The notes: generated by a model from the sequence alone, not told the origin. A stretch of 64,000 nucleotides of DNA from Vibrio sinensis (GCF_003605645.1 NZ_QVMU01000028.1:1-64000), one strand, 5' to 3'. Positions 1-9,068 are shown, numbered from the stretch's first letter. Translations and numbers: made by a program.

Positions 1-112
1 AGAGTTGAGGGACAATGGCAAACGGCTAATACTTCCTAAAAAGAGAAAAAGAAAGCCTTACCCCAGAGCTGTGCTAAAAAAAGCGCAGAAATACCCCTCA
101 CGCTTTAGAGAT

Positions 113-146
113 AAAAATGCCACTCGCTCTTAAGCGAGTGGCATTA
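113..146 (-). terminator. Rho-independent terminator of the formate dehydrogenase operon
   Basis: A long near-perfect hairpin (stem ATGCCACTCGC.., arms 117-144) is followed on the minus strand by a run of five T. It lies just after the last gene of the minus-strand operon (stop at 184). Positions 1-112 hold no gene I can support. Confidence 0.8.
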
Positions 147-183
147 AGTAAATACTGGGGTTTAAGTTCAAGAGGTCAATAAC

Positions 184-600
184 TTACAAGTTAGGTCCTG
201 TTGATGGTCGATGAAGCTGACCATTTTTTAGTTGCGTCATACCTTGGTACATACGTGCCAACCAAACAATAATAGCCAGTGCTGCAAACACCATCCCTAC
301 ATATGGAATGAAATAAGCAATGCTATCGAGTAACTTGCTGTGAAGCCAGTAATCACTGACGCCCACTAATACACCATTTGATGTTGCAACCGTTACGATC
401 AATACGACAAAGAACGTTAGATATAAGAAAAATGTACGAATTAACCCATAGTAATGTGAGTTAAGTATCTCGCCATCTTCATTTTTATCTAAGCGATACC
501 CCGCATAAATGATAGCAATGACACCTGAAATCAAAAATGTAAACGGTGTTAAACAACTTAAAATGTACGCAACCCAAATACCATTATGAGGCTTGTTCAT
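184..600 (-). CDS. Small integral membrane protein at the end of the formate dehydrogenase operon
   Basis: 138 residues with three or four hydrophobic segments (about 8-32, 52-76, 92-116) and a polar C-terminal tail. Its spacing of helices and the 'HYYGLIRTFF' stretch resemble the DUF4870/Tic20-like small membrane protein group, but no catalytic motif is visible. The ATG at 600 has a strong AAAGGAG ribosome site. The first 17 nt overlap the end of fdhC, so the two are co-transcribed and probably translationally coupled. The function is unknown; by context it may assist assembly or membrane anchoring of the formate dehydrogenase complex, which is an inference from position only. Confidence 0.8.
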   Translation of the reverse strand: MNKPHNGIWVAYILSCLTPFTFLISGVIAIIYAGYRLDKNEDGEILNSHYYGLIRTFFLYLTFFVVLIVTVATSNGVLVGVSDYWLHSKLLDSIAYFIPYVGMVFAALAIIVWLARMYQGMTQLKNGQLHRPSTGPNL

Positions 601-1633
601 TTGTTGATACTCCTTTTACCTTTTCATCCGGTGTTTCTGCGGTGTTCGCGGCTTCGTTAGCTTTGACTTCTGCATACCAAAGATCATGATGTTCTTTAGC
701 CCAAGTCTCATCAACCTCACCCGTTACCATGCCCTCAAGAGCTCCTTCCATACCGAATAGACCAATATAGATGTGGAAAATGAAGCCACAGATCAAGATT
801 AATGCTGAGAACATGTGGAGTAGATTCGATAATTCCATATCTCTTCGAGTTTGTCCGAAGATTGGAAAGTCGAGAATTAGCCCACTCACTGCCGCCGCGG
901 CACCAAAGAAGATCAATAACCAGTAAATTGCTTTTTCACCACCATTTGAGAAACCAGCTGACGGATGCGTACCTTTATGCTTACCAACCATTCCACCCAT
1001 TTTCATAAACCAACGTATATCAGTCATGGTTGGAATTGATTTGCGCCACCACTTAAGCAACACAATGATTAATAACATAAAGAATAGCGGTCCCACATAG
1101 TTATGGTATTGCTTAGCTAGCATTACAACAAAACCCCAGAACTCAGTCGGTACGTAAGGTTTAAGGAAATGTTTTCCGTAAACTAACATAAGACCACTGA
1201 ACGCCAGTGTTAAGAAAGTAAATGCCATGCTCCAGTGCAATGCGCGATCCCAACGAGACCAACGTTTCAACTTACGTCCAGTGCGAGGTTTGCTTAGCAT
1301 TAACGGACCGACTAAAACGTAGGCCATAAATACCATGGCAATACTTCCGAAAATGGCAATAGCCCCTGCTGGGGACATCCATTTTTCTTTCAATACATAC
1401 CACGTCGAACCTGGTGTACTGATTAGGACGCCATGCTCTGGTGATTTAGAAGTCGTAAATCCCGCCTCTCCAGCACGAACTTCATGCCAAAAATCTGCGC
1501 CTGCTAGCTGTGTCATCTCTTTTTGGGCTACTGGTGCTGACTCATCTGCCATTGCAGGCAGAGATAGAGTCATCACCAGTGCTGCCAAAATTGGCAGCAC
1601 AACAAGAGATAGACGTTTAAATAAATGGGTCAT
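584..1633 (-). CDS. fdhC: Formate dehydrogenase cytochrome b556 (gamma) subunit
   Basis: 349 residues. It is the membrane subunit that takes electrons from the Fe-S subunit through two haems b and passes them to quinone. An N-terminal signal-like segment ends near 'LPAMADES'; a further hydrophobic segment is followed by the four-helix cytochrome b core, which carries His residues of the kind that bind haem ('ALHWSMAF', 'QYHNYVG', 'LHMFSAL..FIFHIYIG'). I chose the ATG at 1633 because GGAGAGAG lies in front of it; an in-frame extension to 1693 has no ribosome site and runs into fdhB. It lies directly after fdhB (14-nt gap) and overlaps the next gene. The family call is firm; the fdhC symbol follows FDH3-type naming (FdnI/FdoI in E. 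coli). Confidence 0.9.
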   Translation of the reverse strand: MTHLFKRLSLVVLPILAALVMTLSLPAMADESAPVAQKEMTQLAGADFWHEVRAGEAGFTTSKSPEHGVLISTPGSTWYVLKEKWMSPAGAIAIFGSIAMVFMAYVLVGPLMLSKPRTGRKLKRWSRWDRALHWSMAFTFLTLAFSGLMLVYGKHFLKPYVPTEFWGFVVMLAKQYHNYVGPLFFMLLIIVLLKWWRKSIPTMTDIRWFMKMGGMVGKHKGTHPSAGFSNGGEKAIYWLLIFFGAAAAVSGLILDFPIFGQTRRDMELSNLLHMFSALILICGFIFHIYIGLFGMEGALEGMVTGEVDETWAKEHHDLWYAEVKANEAANTAETPDEKVKGVSTNEQAS

Positions 1634-1647
1634 ATCTCTCTCCAGAG

Positions 1648-2256
1648 TTAACTTTGTGTTGCGTCGTAAGAAAGATCTTCGCCGTCTGTCCAACCCGCAT
1701 TTTTCGCACCGCGCTCAACCACACGTTGACGGAAGATGTCTGAAATTTTTTCAGCATCACCCGCAAGTAGAGATTTAGTCGAACACATAGATGCACACAT
1801 TGGCAATTTGCCTTCTGCAATACGGTTAGAACCGTAAAGCATACGTTCTTTCTCAGAACCCGGTTCAGTGTTTGGGCCACCTGCACAGAAAGTACATTTG
1901 TCCATTTTACCACGTTCACCAAACGATTCTTGTTTAGGGAATTGTGGTGCACCAAATGGGCAAGCAAACAAGCAGTAACCACAACCGATACAGAGATCTT
2001 TATTGTGTAATACGATGCCATCTTCTGTGTGTTCAAAACAATCTGCAGGACAAACTGCCATACAAGGAGCATCAGAACAGTGCATACATGCTACAGAGAT
2101 TGAGTTTTCACCCGGCTCACCATCATTAAGAGTAACAACGCGACGACGTTGGATACCCCAAGGCACAGCTTCAGTATTTGCATTCTTACATGCAGTGACA
2201 CAACCGTTACATTCGATACAGCGTTTAGTGTCACAAAGAAATTTCATTCTAGCCAT
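1648..2256 (-). CDS. fdhB: Formate dehydrogenase iron-sulfur (beta) subunit, FDH3 type
   Basis: 202 residues with four cysteine clusters that fit four [4Fe-4S] centres: C13-x2-C16-x2-C19-x3-C23, C57-x2-C60-x4-C65-x3-C69, C89-x2-C92-x2-C95-x3-C99, and a split C121-x2-C124 set completed near 'CASMCS'. It relays electrons from FdhA to the cytochrome b subunit. It is much shorter than E. coli FdnH (about 290 residues) and lacks the C-terminal membrane helix of that protein, which is typical of FDH3-type beta subunits. AAGGACT precedes the ATG at 2256. The gene lies 11 nt after fdhA. Confidence 0.92.
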   Translation of the reverse strand: MARMKFLCDTKRCIECNGCVTACKNANTEAVPWGIQRRRVVTLNDGEPGENSISVACMHCSDAPCMAVCPADCFEHTEDGIVLHNKDLCIGCGYCLFACPFGAPQFPKQESFGERGKMDKCTFCAGGPNTEPGSEKERMLYGSNRIAEGKLPMCASMCSTKSLLAGDAEKISDIFRQRVVERGAKNAGWTDGEDLSYDATQS

Positions 2257-2267
2257 TTTCAGAGTCC

Positions 2268-5123
2268 TTACGCTTTGCGAATATTACAGAGAGTCACTTT
2301 TGTTTCTTGCATTAAAGTGACAGGGTCATAACCGTAAGTGGTCGCGGTGTTGGCAGCTTCGCCAATTACGTAAGGTGCAGTGCCCTCTGGATATTTATCA
2401 AGAAGACTCTCACCCTCAAATTTACCACCGAAGTGGAATGGCAAGAATGCAAGGCCAGGCATAACACGTGGTGTAACCATCGCTTTCACCTTAATACGGC
2501 CTTTCTCTGCACCTTCAACCCAAACGTCATCACCATCTTTGATGCCAAGGTCATTTGCGTCTTTAAGGTTAATTTCAACAAACATTTCTTGTTGAAGCTC
2601 TGCAAGCCAAGGGTTAGAACGTGTTTCTTCGCCACCACCCTCGTACTCAACCAAACGACCAGAAGTTAGAATAATCGGGTATTCTTTCGATTTATCTTGT
2701 TCCTGGATTGATTTGTACAACGTCGGTAGACGGAAAATCGCTTCTTTATCGTCCCACGTTGAGTATTCAGCAAGAAGATCACGACGTGGTGTATATAGAG
2801 GCTCACGGTGTAGCGGTACACGGTCTGGGAACGTCCATACAATCGCACGGGCTTTTGCGTTACCAAATGGAATACAACCGTGTTTAATTGCAACACGCTG
2901 AATACCACCAGATAGATCAGTCTTCCAGTTTTTACCCTCAGCAGAGGCTTTTTCTTCTGCCGTCAGGTCATTCCACCAACCAAGCTGTTTCAATAGCTTA
3001 TCAGTGAATTCTGGATAACCATCTTCGATCTCACAACCTTTCGAGTAACTGTCTACTGCAAGTAAGCTTTGACCTTCAAATTCAACACCAAAACGAGTAC
3101 GGAAGTTACCACCACCCTCTGCAACCGTCTTCGACGTATCGTAAAGAATATGCGTACCAGGGTGTTTCATTTCAGGTGTACCCCAACAAGGCCAAGGCAG
3201 ACCGTAGGTTTCACCATTTGCAGGGCCACCAACAGCCTCAAGTGACGTGAAGTCAAATGTATGCCAGTTTTGTTGGTGCTCTTTCAAACGCTCAGGGCTT
3301 TGACCAGTGTAACCAATGGTCCACATACCTTTGTTGAATTCGCGGGTAATGTCTTCAATTACTGGTTGATTGTTCTCAACTTTAATGTTCTTGAACAACT
3401 GTTCTGAAATGCCTAACTTTTGAGAAAGCAAGTACATGATTTCATGGTCAGGCTTAGAATCAAATAGCGGTTGAATAACCTGATCGCGCCATTGAATTGA
3501 GCGGTTTGATGCTGTGACACTACCGTGGGTTTCAAACTGAGTCGTCGCTGGAAGTAGGTAAACGCCATCAGTACGATCGTTCATTACCGCCGCTACCGTT
3601 GGGTATGGGTCAACAACAACCATCATATCCAATTTCTGCATCGCTTTTTTCATCTCAGGACCACGAGTCTGAGAGTTTACAGCGTGGCCCCAGTAGAACA
3701 TTGCGCGAATATTGTCACGTTGACGAATCTTGTCTTTGTTTTCTAGAACGCCATCTACCCAACGAGATACAGGAATACCTGCACTGTTCATTGGTTTTTG
3801 ACCTGAATAAGAGTTATCGTCGAATCGACCATTAACCCAGTTGTAATCTAGATCCCATACTTTAGACCAGTGACGCCAAGCGCCTTCTGATAGACCATAA
3901 TAACCAGGTAGAGTATCAGAAAGTACACCTAAGTCAGTTGCACCTTGAACGTTATCGTGACCACGGAAAATGTTTGCACCGCCGCCTGATTTACCCATGT
4001 TACCTAGTGCAAGTTCAAGCACACAGTAAGCACGTGTGTTGTTGTTACCGGTAGTATGTTGAGTACCACCCATACACCAAACCACACAACCTGGACGGTT
4101 TTCAGAAAGGAGTTTCGCAGTTTCGTAAACGTGAGCTTCTGCTACACCAGTTACGCGCTCAACTTCTGCAGGAGTCCATTTCGCTACTTCTGTACGGATT
4201 TCATCCATACCGAATACACGTTGATAGATAAACTCTTTATCTTCCCAGTTGTTCGCGAATACGTGCCATAGAACACCCCAAATGAATGCTACGTCTGTAC
4301 CCGGACGAAGAGAGACATAGTGATCAGCTTTCGCAGCAGTACGTGTACGACGCGGATCAGCAACAACAATCTTACAGTTATTCTTCTCTTTCGCGATCAA
4401 GATATGCTGCATTGCAACTGGGTGCGCTTCTGCTGGGTTCGAGCCAATAAACAGCATCGATTTACAGTTATGCATATCATTGAATGAGTTTGTCATCGCA
4501 CCGTAACCCCAAGTGTTTGCAACACCGGCTACTGTGGTTGAGTGACAAATACGCGCTTGGTGGTCAACGTTGTTGGTACCCCAAAGCGACGCCATTTTAC
4601 GATACAGGTATGCCTGTTCGTTGTTGTGCTTCGCACTGCCCAAGAAGTAAACAGAGTCAGGACCTGATTCTTGACGAATCTTAAGTGCCTGCTGGCTGAT
4701 CTCTTCTAGAGCTTGATCCCAAGAAAGCTTTTTCCACTTACCGTTTTCCAGCTTCATTGGGTATTTAAGACGACGTTCGCCATGACCATGCTCACGCAAT
4801 GCAGCGCCTTTCGCACAGTGACCACCAGCGTTAAATGGGTGATCGAATGCTGGCTCTTGGTCAGTCCATACGCCATTTTGAACTTCAGCGTAAACACCAC
4901 AACCCACTGAACAGTGTGAACAGATAGTACGCTTCTGCTCTACTTTCGCTTCTGGATCGACAGTTTTTGCTTCTGCCTTTTTCATCATACCTGGTGCAAA
5001 TAAACTTGCGCCAACTACCGCGCCACCAGCCGCTAATGAAGAATTCTTCATAAACGAACGACGTGATACACCAAGTTGATTTTGCTCTTTGCTCACCGTA
5101 TTGGAGCGTTTTACTAATTTCAT
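2268..5123 (-). CDS. fdhA: Formate dehydrogenase catalytic (alpha) subunit, Cys type, Tat-exported
   Basis: 951 residues. It oxidises formate to CO2 at a Mo- or W-bis(pyranopterin guanine dinucleotide) centre on the periplasmic side. Residues 20-26 (SRRSFMK) plus the following hydrophobic stretch form a Tat signal. C68-x2-C71-x3-C75 with C103 bind one [4Fe-4S] cluster. The active-site residue is Cys193 in 'ARICHSTTVAG', where E. coli FdnG has selenocysteine; no in-frame TGA is present. The C-terminal part (from about residue 830) is a molybdopterin dinucleotide-binding domain. The neighbours supply the chaperone, Fe-S and cytochrome partners. Whether Mo or W is used cannot be read from the sequence, but a tungstate transporter lies 17 kb away. 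Confidence 0.95.
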   Translation of the reverse strand: MKLVKRSNTVSKEQNQLGVSRRSFMKNSSLAAGGAVVGASLFAPGMMKKAEAKTVDPEAKVEQKRTICSHCSVGCGVYAEVQNGVWTDQEPAFDHPFNAGGHCAKGAALREHGHGERRLKYPMKLENGKWKKLSWDQALEEISQQALKIRQESGPDSVYFLGSAKHNNEQAYLYRKMASLWGTNNVDHQARICHSTTVAGVANTWGYGAMTNSFNDMHNCKSMLFIGSNPAEAHPVAMQHILIAKEKNNCKIVVADPRRTRTAAKADHYVSLRPGTDVAFIWGVLWHVFANNWEDKEFIYQRVFGMDEIRTEVAKWTPAEVERVTGVAEAHVYETAKLLSENRPGCVVWCMGGTQHTTGNNNTRAYCVLELALGNMGKSGGGANIFRGHDNVQGATDLGVLSDTLPGYYGLSEGAWRHWSKVWDLDYNWVNGRFDDNSYSGQKPMNSAGIPVSRWVDGVLENKDKIRQRDNIRAMFYWGHAVNSQTRGPEMKKAMQKLDMMVVVDPYPTVAAVMNDRTDGVYLLPATTQFETHGSVTASNRSIQWRDQVIQPLFDSKPDHEIMYLLSQKLGISEQLFKNIKVENNQPVIEDITREFNKGMWTIGYTGQSPERLKEHQQNWHTFDFTSLEAVGGPANGETYGLPWPCWGTPEMKHPGTHILYDTSKTVAEGGGNFRTRFGVEFEGQSLLAVDSYSKGCEIEDGYPEFTDKLLKQLGWWNDLTAEEKASAEGKNWKTDLSGGIQRVAIKHGCIPFGNAKARAIVWTFPDRVPLHREPLYTPRRDLLAEYSTWDDKEAIFRLPTLYKSIQEQDKSKEYPIILTSGRLVEYEGGGEETRSNPWLAELQQEMFVEINLKDANDLGIKDGDDVWVEGAEKGRIKVKAMVTPRVMPGLAFLPFHFGGKFEGESLLDKYPEGTAPYVIGEAANTATTYGYDPVTLMQETKVTLCNIRKA

Positions 5124-5138
5124 GCGCTAAGCTCCTAA

Positions 5139-5336
5139 TTACAATGAGTCGTAATAATCGCGAACATGCTGAGTTTCACGATAGCCCATCTTCTTTTCGT
5201 CAGATTTAATTTCTACCGTTTCTGCTGCAGTTGCCACTTTGGCTGTACCAGCGACAACTGCACCAGCTACGGCAGCAGTCGTTAAGCCTTTGAGGAGATC
5301 CCTACGGCTCGTATTAATTTCATTATTATCTTTCAT
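5139..5336 (-). CDS. Small Tat-signal protein of the formate dehydrogenase cluster
   Basis: 65 residues, almost entirely a twin-arginine signal: 'TSRRDLLKG' followed by an Ala/Val-rich hydrophobic stretch and a short tail 'MGYRETQHVRDYYDSL'. It matches the small 'formate dehydrogenase region TAT target' family found beside fdhA in many proteobacteria. It sits 15 nt upstream of fdhA in the same operon. It probably assists export or assembly of FdhA, but its role is not established. A good AGGAAG-type ribosome site precedes the ATG. Confidence 0.85.
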   Translation of the reverse strand: MKDNNEINTSRRDLLKGLTTAAVAGAVVAGTAKVATAAETVEIKSDEKKMGYRETQHVRDYYDSL

Positions 5337-5398
5337 TATTGCTTCCTTACCCTCAGGTAGTTTTTTTTGGGGACTTACCGTCCCTCTTATCGATGTTA

Positions 5399-6031
5399 TT
5401 ACTCGTACTCAGTTACGTTTTTGACATCAATTTTCAAATGCGATTTACTCTTAGTGTTCTTGCTAAATTGCACCTGTTCTAGCGTACCGAACGCTCGTAA
5501 CAAAGCGGCTGCTGAACGATAGAAATCTCCGCTCTTGGCGGTTTCTACCTGTAGAGCGAATGCATCATACCAAGTGGCAATATGCTTGTTGAAAAATGCT
5601 TGCTGAAGATCGGCCTCCTCTTCTGCTAGCATAGCCATCACTTCGCACAGTGCTGAAATATGGTCTTCTGGTTCTTTTACTTGATCTAGGCGTTCAAAAC
5701 CAAGTAGCTCTAGGTCATGTCGGATATCCGCTAATGGCTTTTCCATTAGAGACCCTGTCATATGCCAAGAGCCAAATAGAACTGCTTCACCTCGACCAAT
5801 ACCAATAAATAGATTTTGGTATTCTTCTTCTAGTGTTTCACGATTCGAGTTTTGTGCTGCTTCACGTAAAGCAAGCCAAGCTTTTTCCATCGCACTTTCG
5901 CTTTGTTCAACTTCTAACGTCGATAGAAAGTCGATTAACTCAGCATTTGGCGCTTGACGAAATAATGTTGCCAGCAAAAGATAAATATCGCTGCGTAGTG
6001 ACTGTTGTTCTTGCTCGTTCATGTTTTCCAC
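5399..6031 (-). CDS. TorD/DmsD-family chaperone for formate dehydrogenase
   Basis: 210 residues, all helical in appearance, with the TorD-family pattern 'EEEYQNLFIGIGRGEAVLFGSWHMTGSLM' near residues 68-96 and 'EPEDHISALCEVMAMLAEEE' around 120-140. Such proteins bind the Tat signal and apo-enzyme of molybdoenzymes until the cofactor is in. The start is a GTG at 6031: AGGAG lies six bases before it, whereas the first ATG (6022) would be 15 bases away. It is encoded 9 nt after the Fe-S protein gene and just before the Tat-signal genes, so FdhA is the likely client. The C-terminal tail is rich in Lys and Ser. Confidence 0.88.
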   Translation of the reverse strand: MENMNEQEQQSLRSDIYLLLATLFRQAPNAELIDFLSTLEVEQSESAMEKAWLALREAAQNSNRETLEEEYQNLFIGIGRGEAVLFGSWHMTGSLMEKPLADIRHDLELLGFERLDQVKEPEDHISALCEVMAMLAEEEADLQQAFFNKHIATWYDAFALQVETAKSGDFYRSAAALLRAFGTLEQVQFSKNTKSKSHLKIDVKNVTEYE

Positions 6032-6040
6032 GCACAGCTC

Positions 6041-7702
6041 CTAATATTTCAATTGATCAATGGGATTATTCGCCATGCTTTCAAACATATCGATCACACG
6101 ACAGTCTTCACACATAGCAATACGGCCAATCGCCGCTTCATTATCAAAATGAGAGTGACCACGTAACTTCGATTGCAACATATCTATCATAGATTGAGGG
6201 GCAAACGGCTTATGACAACGTGTACATTCCGCCGCTTTCTCTTGATGAATAATAGTCGCTTTTTGGCGAGATTCTTTATCCCAGTTAATGCGTGGCGTCA
6301 GCGTTAGTACTTTTTCAGGACATGCTTTTACACACAAACCACATTGAATACAGTCTTGTTCAACAAATTGAAGTGATGGCGATTGACCATCAGTATGCAG
6401 AGCACGTGTTGGACAAACTGCTACACAACTCATACATAACGTACAATCTTTGCTTTCACATTCAACGCTACCGTATGGCGCGCTTGCTGATAGCTCAACG
6501 ATGTTCTCCACCGGAATACGTGAAATAGCCAAAGCATCAAGTGCTGTAAATAGACGTTGACGCTTATTACCTTCCAAATCACCTAATGCAAGGTCGAATG
6601 AATCAATACACAACGTAGGAGGACCTTCGCGTAGCGATTCTAGGTAGAGAATATCAATACACTCTTTTTGAATGCCTAAATGACTCAGTAACTCTTGAGC
6701 CATAGAGACTTCGTTATTCAAAATACGAATAATCGTTGGCGGCATAAAACGGCTTGCAGCGAACAGTACTTGAGTCGCACCATTCACCAGCGCAGCAAAC
6801 CACGTATCAATACCAATTGATGGTAGTTCTTCCACGACAACTGGAATAACGTTATCTGGTAACGCTTTCAATGCCATGACGTTGTAACTTTCATGACGAG
6901 AACTACAAATCAAAACAATAGGATCTTGACCACCCGCTTTCTCATAATTCGCTAACGTACGTTCAATGAATTTTTGCGTGTCATCTGGATTAGGCAATGC
7001 GTAATGGATTGCTTCTGTCGGACAAGCCGTTGCACACGTACCCACGCCTTGGCAAAGGTATGGGTTAATCTCGATATGGTGACCGCTTTTATCGTCACCT
7101 TGACTGCTCAATGCGCCAGCGGGACAAGCATCCACGCAACGCTCACAACCTTTCACACCACGAGAACTGTGCGCACATAGGTCAGTATCCAGACGGAAAA
7201 ATTTTGGTTTATCGAAAGTGCCCATTAACGTTGGGATTTCTTCCAAGGCATCAGCAAGTTTTGGATAGCCTCGCCCTACAGGGTAATAACCAGGAACTGG
7301 AACCTCTTCAGACATACAGCTGTTTAGACATAGGTCCAAAACAACATCAAAGCAGTCACTATTAATGGTTGCTTTTGCTAAGTTACTAGTGATGCCATTG
7401 TTTTCTGTTAACACTTCAAATGTTCCTAGAAAACCAGAGACTTGAACCGTACTTGCGAAATAAAGGGCCTGATGCGCTCCTTTTTCTCCATCTGTCGAAA
7501 GCAAGGTCACACTATTCATTTGAGTTAATTGTGCAGCAGCACTTTCAATGATCGCCGTTGGACCGACAATCAAAGTGTTACCACCGCTTTCATAACTTAC
7601 CGTTGGCGGAATTAGATTAGTTAACTCGACGGTATTTTCAAAAGCATAAAGCCTTGCTTTACCGTTATTGGAAGTTGCTTGTTGTAATAATTCTTTCAGC
7701 AT
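6041..7702 (-). CDS. Multi-cluster 4Fe-4S ferredoxin-like protein, first gene of the formate dehydrogenase operon
   Basis: 553 residues with four ferredoxin motifs: near residue 187 ('CERCVDACP'), 217 ('CQGVGTCATACP'), 426 ('CTLCMSCVAVCP') and 457 ('CIQCGLCVKACP'), plus C-terminal CxxC pairs ('CTRCHKP', 'CEDC') that may bind zinc or another cluster. The middle section (about 250-400) has no cysteine motif and resembles the hydrogenase/heterodisulfide-reductase delta-like fold ('PIVLICSSRHESYN'). There is no signal peptide, so it should act in the cytoplasm, possibly as an electron donor during FdhA maturation or in an electron-transfer side path; that role is inferred. The start at 7702 lies 165-170 nt downstream of a predicted sigma-54 promoter. 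Confidence 0.85.
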   Translation of the reverse strand: MLKELLQQATSNNGKARLYAFENTVELTNLIPPTVSYESGGNTLIVGPTAIIESAAAQLTQMNSVTLLSTDGEKGAHQALYFASTVQVSGFLGTFEVLTENNGITSNLAKATINSDCFDVVLDLCLNSCMSEEVPVPGYYPVGRGYPKLADALEEIPTLMGTFDKPKFFRLDTDLCAHSSRGVKGCERCVDACPAGALSSQGDDKSGHHIEINPYLCQGVGTCATACPTEAIHYALPNPDDTQKFIERTLANYEKAGGQDPIVLICSSRHESYNVMALKALPDNVIPVVVEELPSIGIDTWFAALVNGATQVLFAASRFMPPTIIRILNNEVSMAQELLSHLGIQKECIDILYLESLREGPPTLCIDSFDLALGDLEGNKRQRLFTALDALAISRIPVENIVELSASAPYGSVECESKDCTLCMSCVAVCPTRALHTDGQSPSLQFVEQDCIQCGLCVKACPEKVLTLTPRINWDKESRQKATIIHQEKAAECTRCHKPFAPQSMIDMLQSKLRGHSHFDNEAAIGRIAMCEDCRVIDMFESMANNPIDQLKY

Positions 7703-7877
7703 TGCTCAGTTCCATTCATGAACATGAAAATTCTTTCCACTTTCATTGTAGCTAGCGCTGGAAGAAGTGCTGACTAAGAACTCAGTAAGTATCATGAGTT
7801 TTATCTAGAATCAGCTTTCTAACCTTGGCGCCTTAAAGATACGCACAGCTTCAATGAAATGTTACTGCTTGATACCT

Positions 7878-7893
7878 AGCAAATGTCGTACCA
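7878..7893 (-). promoter_or_regulatory. Sigma-54 promoter of the formate dehydrogenase operon
   Basis: On the minus strand the sequence is TGGTACGACATTTGCT, 11 of the 12 fixed positions of the consensus TGGCACG-N4-TTGCW, with the required ten bases between GG and GC. It lies upstream of the first gene (start 7702). An inverted repeat that could bind an activator is 70-90 bp further upstream (7962-7980). Confidence 0.75.
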
Positions 7894-7950
7894 ACTCTTT
7901 AACTTTTAAAAATCATATAATTAGATAAATTTTAGTCAGAATAAAACCAT

Positions 7951-7986
7951 AAAAAAACCGATTGAGACAATTTGTCCCAACCGGTT
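7951..7986 (-). terminator. Terminator after the DUF3306 gene
   Basis: On the minus strand a 14-bp stem (arms 7957-7970 and 7972-7985) is followed by seven T. The two imperfect pairs are G-U wobbles only when read on the minus strand, so the structure serves the DUF3305/DUF3306 transcript and separates it from the fdh structural operon. The same bases contain the inverted repeat listed at 7962-7980. Confidence 0.7.
7962..7980. promoter_or_regulatory. Candidate activator site upstream of the fdh sigma-54 promoter
   Basis: The inverted repeat TTGAGACAATTTGTCCCAA has nine-base arms with one mismatch. Its core (GACAwTTTGTCCCA) recurs upstream of the tupA sigma-54 promoter at 22353-22371. Its distance from the fdh -24 element suits an enhancer. 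It also forms the stem of the terminator here, so the operator reading is tentative. Confidence 0.4.
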
Positions 7987-8011
7987 CATTGGTGATACAG
8001 TCAAAATGTAC

Positions 8012-8614
8012 CTATTCTTGATTTGGTATATTTTGTCTCAGTATTTCAACTTGTTGTTCAGTTTGCTCCGAATTCTCATATACTGTGTTTATATCCAGTT
8101 CTTTTTCATCTTCCGCTATATCGGTATCTTTTTGAGCAACTTCATCACCGAGGCTGTCATGAGCATGCTCTTCTGGCTCTTCTTCTGTTTTTTCTTTAAC
8201 CCAGTCTCGCAAGGTCTCCGCGACCCCTTCCGTTAAAGTTTTCAATTGACTATAGTCTTCATCATAATCATCAAGACCATCACGAATATTAAACTCTTCA
8301 GAAAGAAATAGTTTTCGTAATGCCGCTTTCTTTACACTTGCCGAAGCCTCAGATGCCAGTAACGCTGCTATTGATGGTTTTTCTGCTTCATCCGTATCAA
8401 CTCCCTCTGTTTCTGAGGACACGATACTCGCCTCTTCGAAAGGAGGCTTATTGCCATCAATGATCGTATCGTTTGTGTCATGCACAGTTGATGTAATATC
8501 ACTAGATACAACGCTATCATTAGACTGATCTGTTACTTCTTCCTGTGTAACATCGTCTTGCTTAGTTTCGTCCAGTTTCCTTTTAGACCAACGTGAGAGA
8601 AAACTAGTTGCCAT
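8012..8614 (-). CDS. DUF3306 protein of the formate dehydrogenase cluster
   Basis: 200 residues, very acidic and low in complexity, with a basic N-terminus 'MATSFLSRWSKRKLDE' that is characteristic of the DUF3306 family, and a conserved middle ('IAALLASEASASVKKAALRKLFLSEEFNIRDGLDDYDEDY'). It has no membrane segment or catalytic motif. The start is taken at the ATG at 8614 with AGG eight bases upstream; an in-frame GTG at 8629 sits too close to its ribosome site. It overlaps the DUF3305 gene by 11 nt. The two families travel together with formate dehydrogenase operons; the molecular role is unknown. Confidence 0.8.
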   Translation of the reverse strand: MATSFLSRWSKRKLDETKQDDVTQEEVTDQSNDSVVSSDITSTVHDTNDTIIDGNKPPFEEASIVSSETEGVDTDEAEKPSIAALLASEASASVKKAALRKLFLSEEFNIRDGLDDYDEDYSQLKTLTEGVAETLRDWVKEKTEEEPEEHAHDSLGDEVAQKDTDIAEDEKELDINTVYENSEQTEQQVEILRQNIPNQE

Positions 8615-9068
8615 TTGATCGACCTGCACCCTTACGTTTTTTTCTGCGAACTTCTAACAGCTCACCATGTCGCCCAATATAGGCCTCCATCCACGCTTGA
8701 ACCGCTAAAGGCATATCATGTGATAGTACAAGATAGTCACCATCCATATAACGACTCGCTACGCTCTGAGAAGCAGTTAAACTAACAAGGTTAGTATGAC
8801 TGCTCTCATCAAGGTTATCCAAAACCAAAAAAAGTTTAGGGCTTTGGGAGCTCAAATTAAAACGGTAGTCTGTTCGTTCATCGCGAAACAGCTGAAGCAA
8901 CATGACATGTTCACTTTCTGCAGTCGGCTTTAAATTAAACCCAGCAAGTTGTTTTTGAACGGTTACCCATATCCCTGTTGTAATTTCATGTTCGACGATA
9001 TCGCAATCTATGGACCAACACTCTTCCGTTTTAACTATCTTTAGGCTAGTACTTTCTAATTTTGACAT
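8604..9068 (-). CDS. DUF3305 protein of the formate dehydrogenase cluster
   Basis: 154 residues, soluble, with the DUF3305 pattern 'WVTVQKQLAGF..' in the first third and 'SVASRYMDGDYLVLSHDMPLAVQAWMEAYIGRHGE' near the C-terminus, ending in a basic tail. AAGGTG precedes the ATG at 9068. It is followed with an 11-nt overlap by the DUF3306 gene. By family association it is a formate dehydrogenase accessory protein, but no activity is known. A weak sigma-54-like element lies about 30 bp upstream. Confidence 0.8.
   Translation of the reverse strand: MSKLESTSLKIVKTEECWSIDCDIVEHEITTGIWVTVQKQLAGFNLKPTAESEHVMLLQLFRDERTDYRFNLSSQSPKLFLVLDNLDESSHTNLVSLTASQSVASRYMDGDYLVLSHDMPLAVQAWMEAYIGRHGELLEVRRKKRKGAGRSNGN

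Noticed and set aside
1617..2072. 151-residue frame overlapping fdhB and fdhC
   Set aside because: Shadow frame within firmly identified genes, with no family similarity.
4535..4560. Selenocysteine codon in formate dehydrogenase
   Set aside because: The active-site position (residue 193, ARICHS) is encoded by a Cys codon; no in-frame TGA and no SECIS needed.
6020..6022. ATG as start of the TorD-like chaperone
   Set aside because: The AGGAG site is 15 bases away from it but six bases from the in-frame GTG at 6031, which is preferred.
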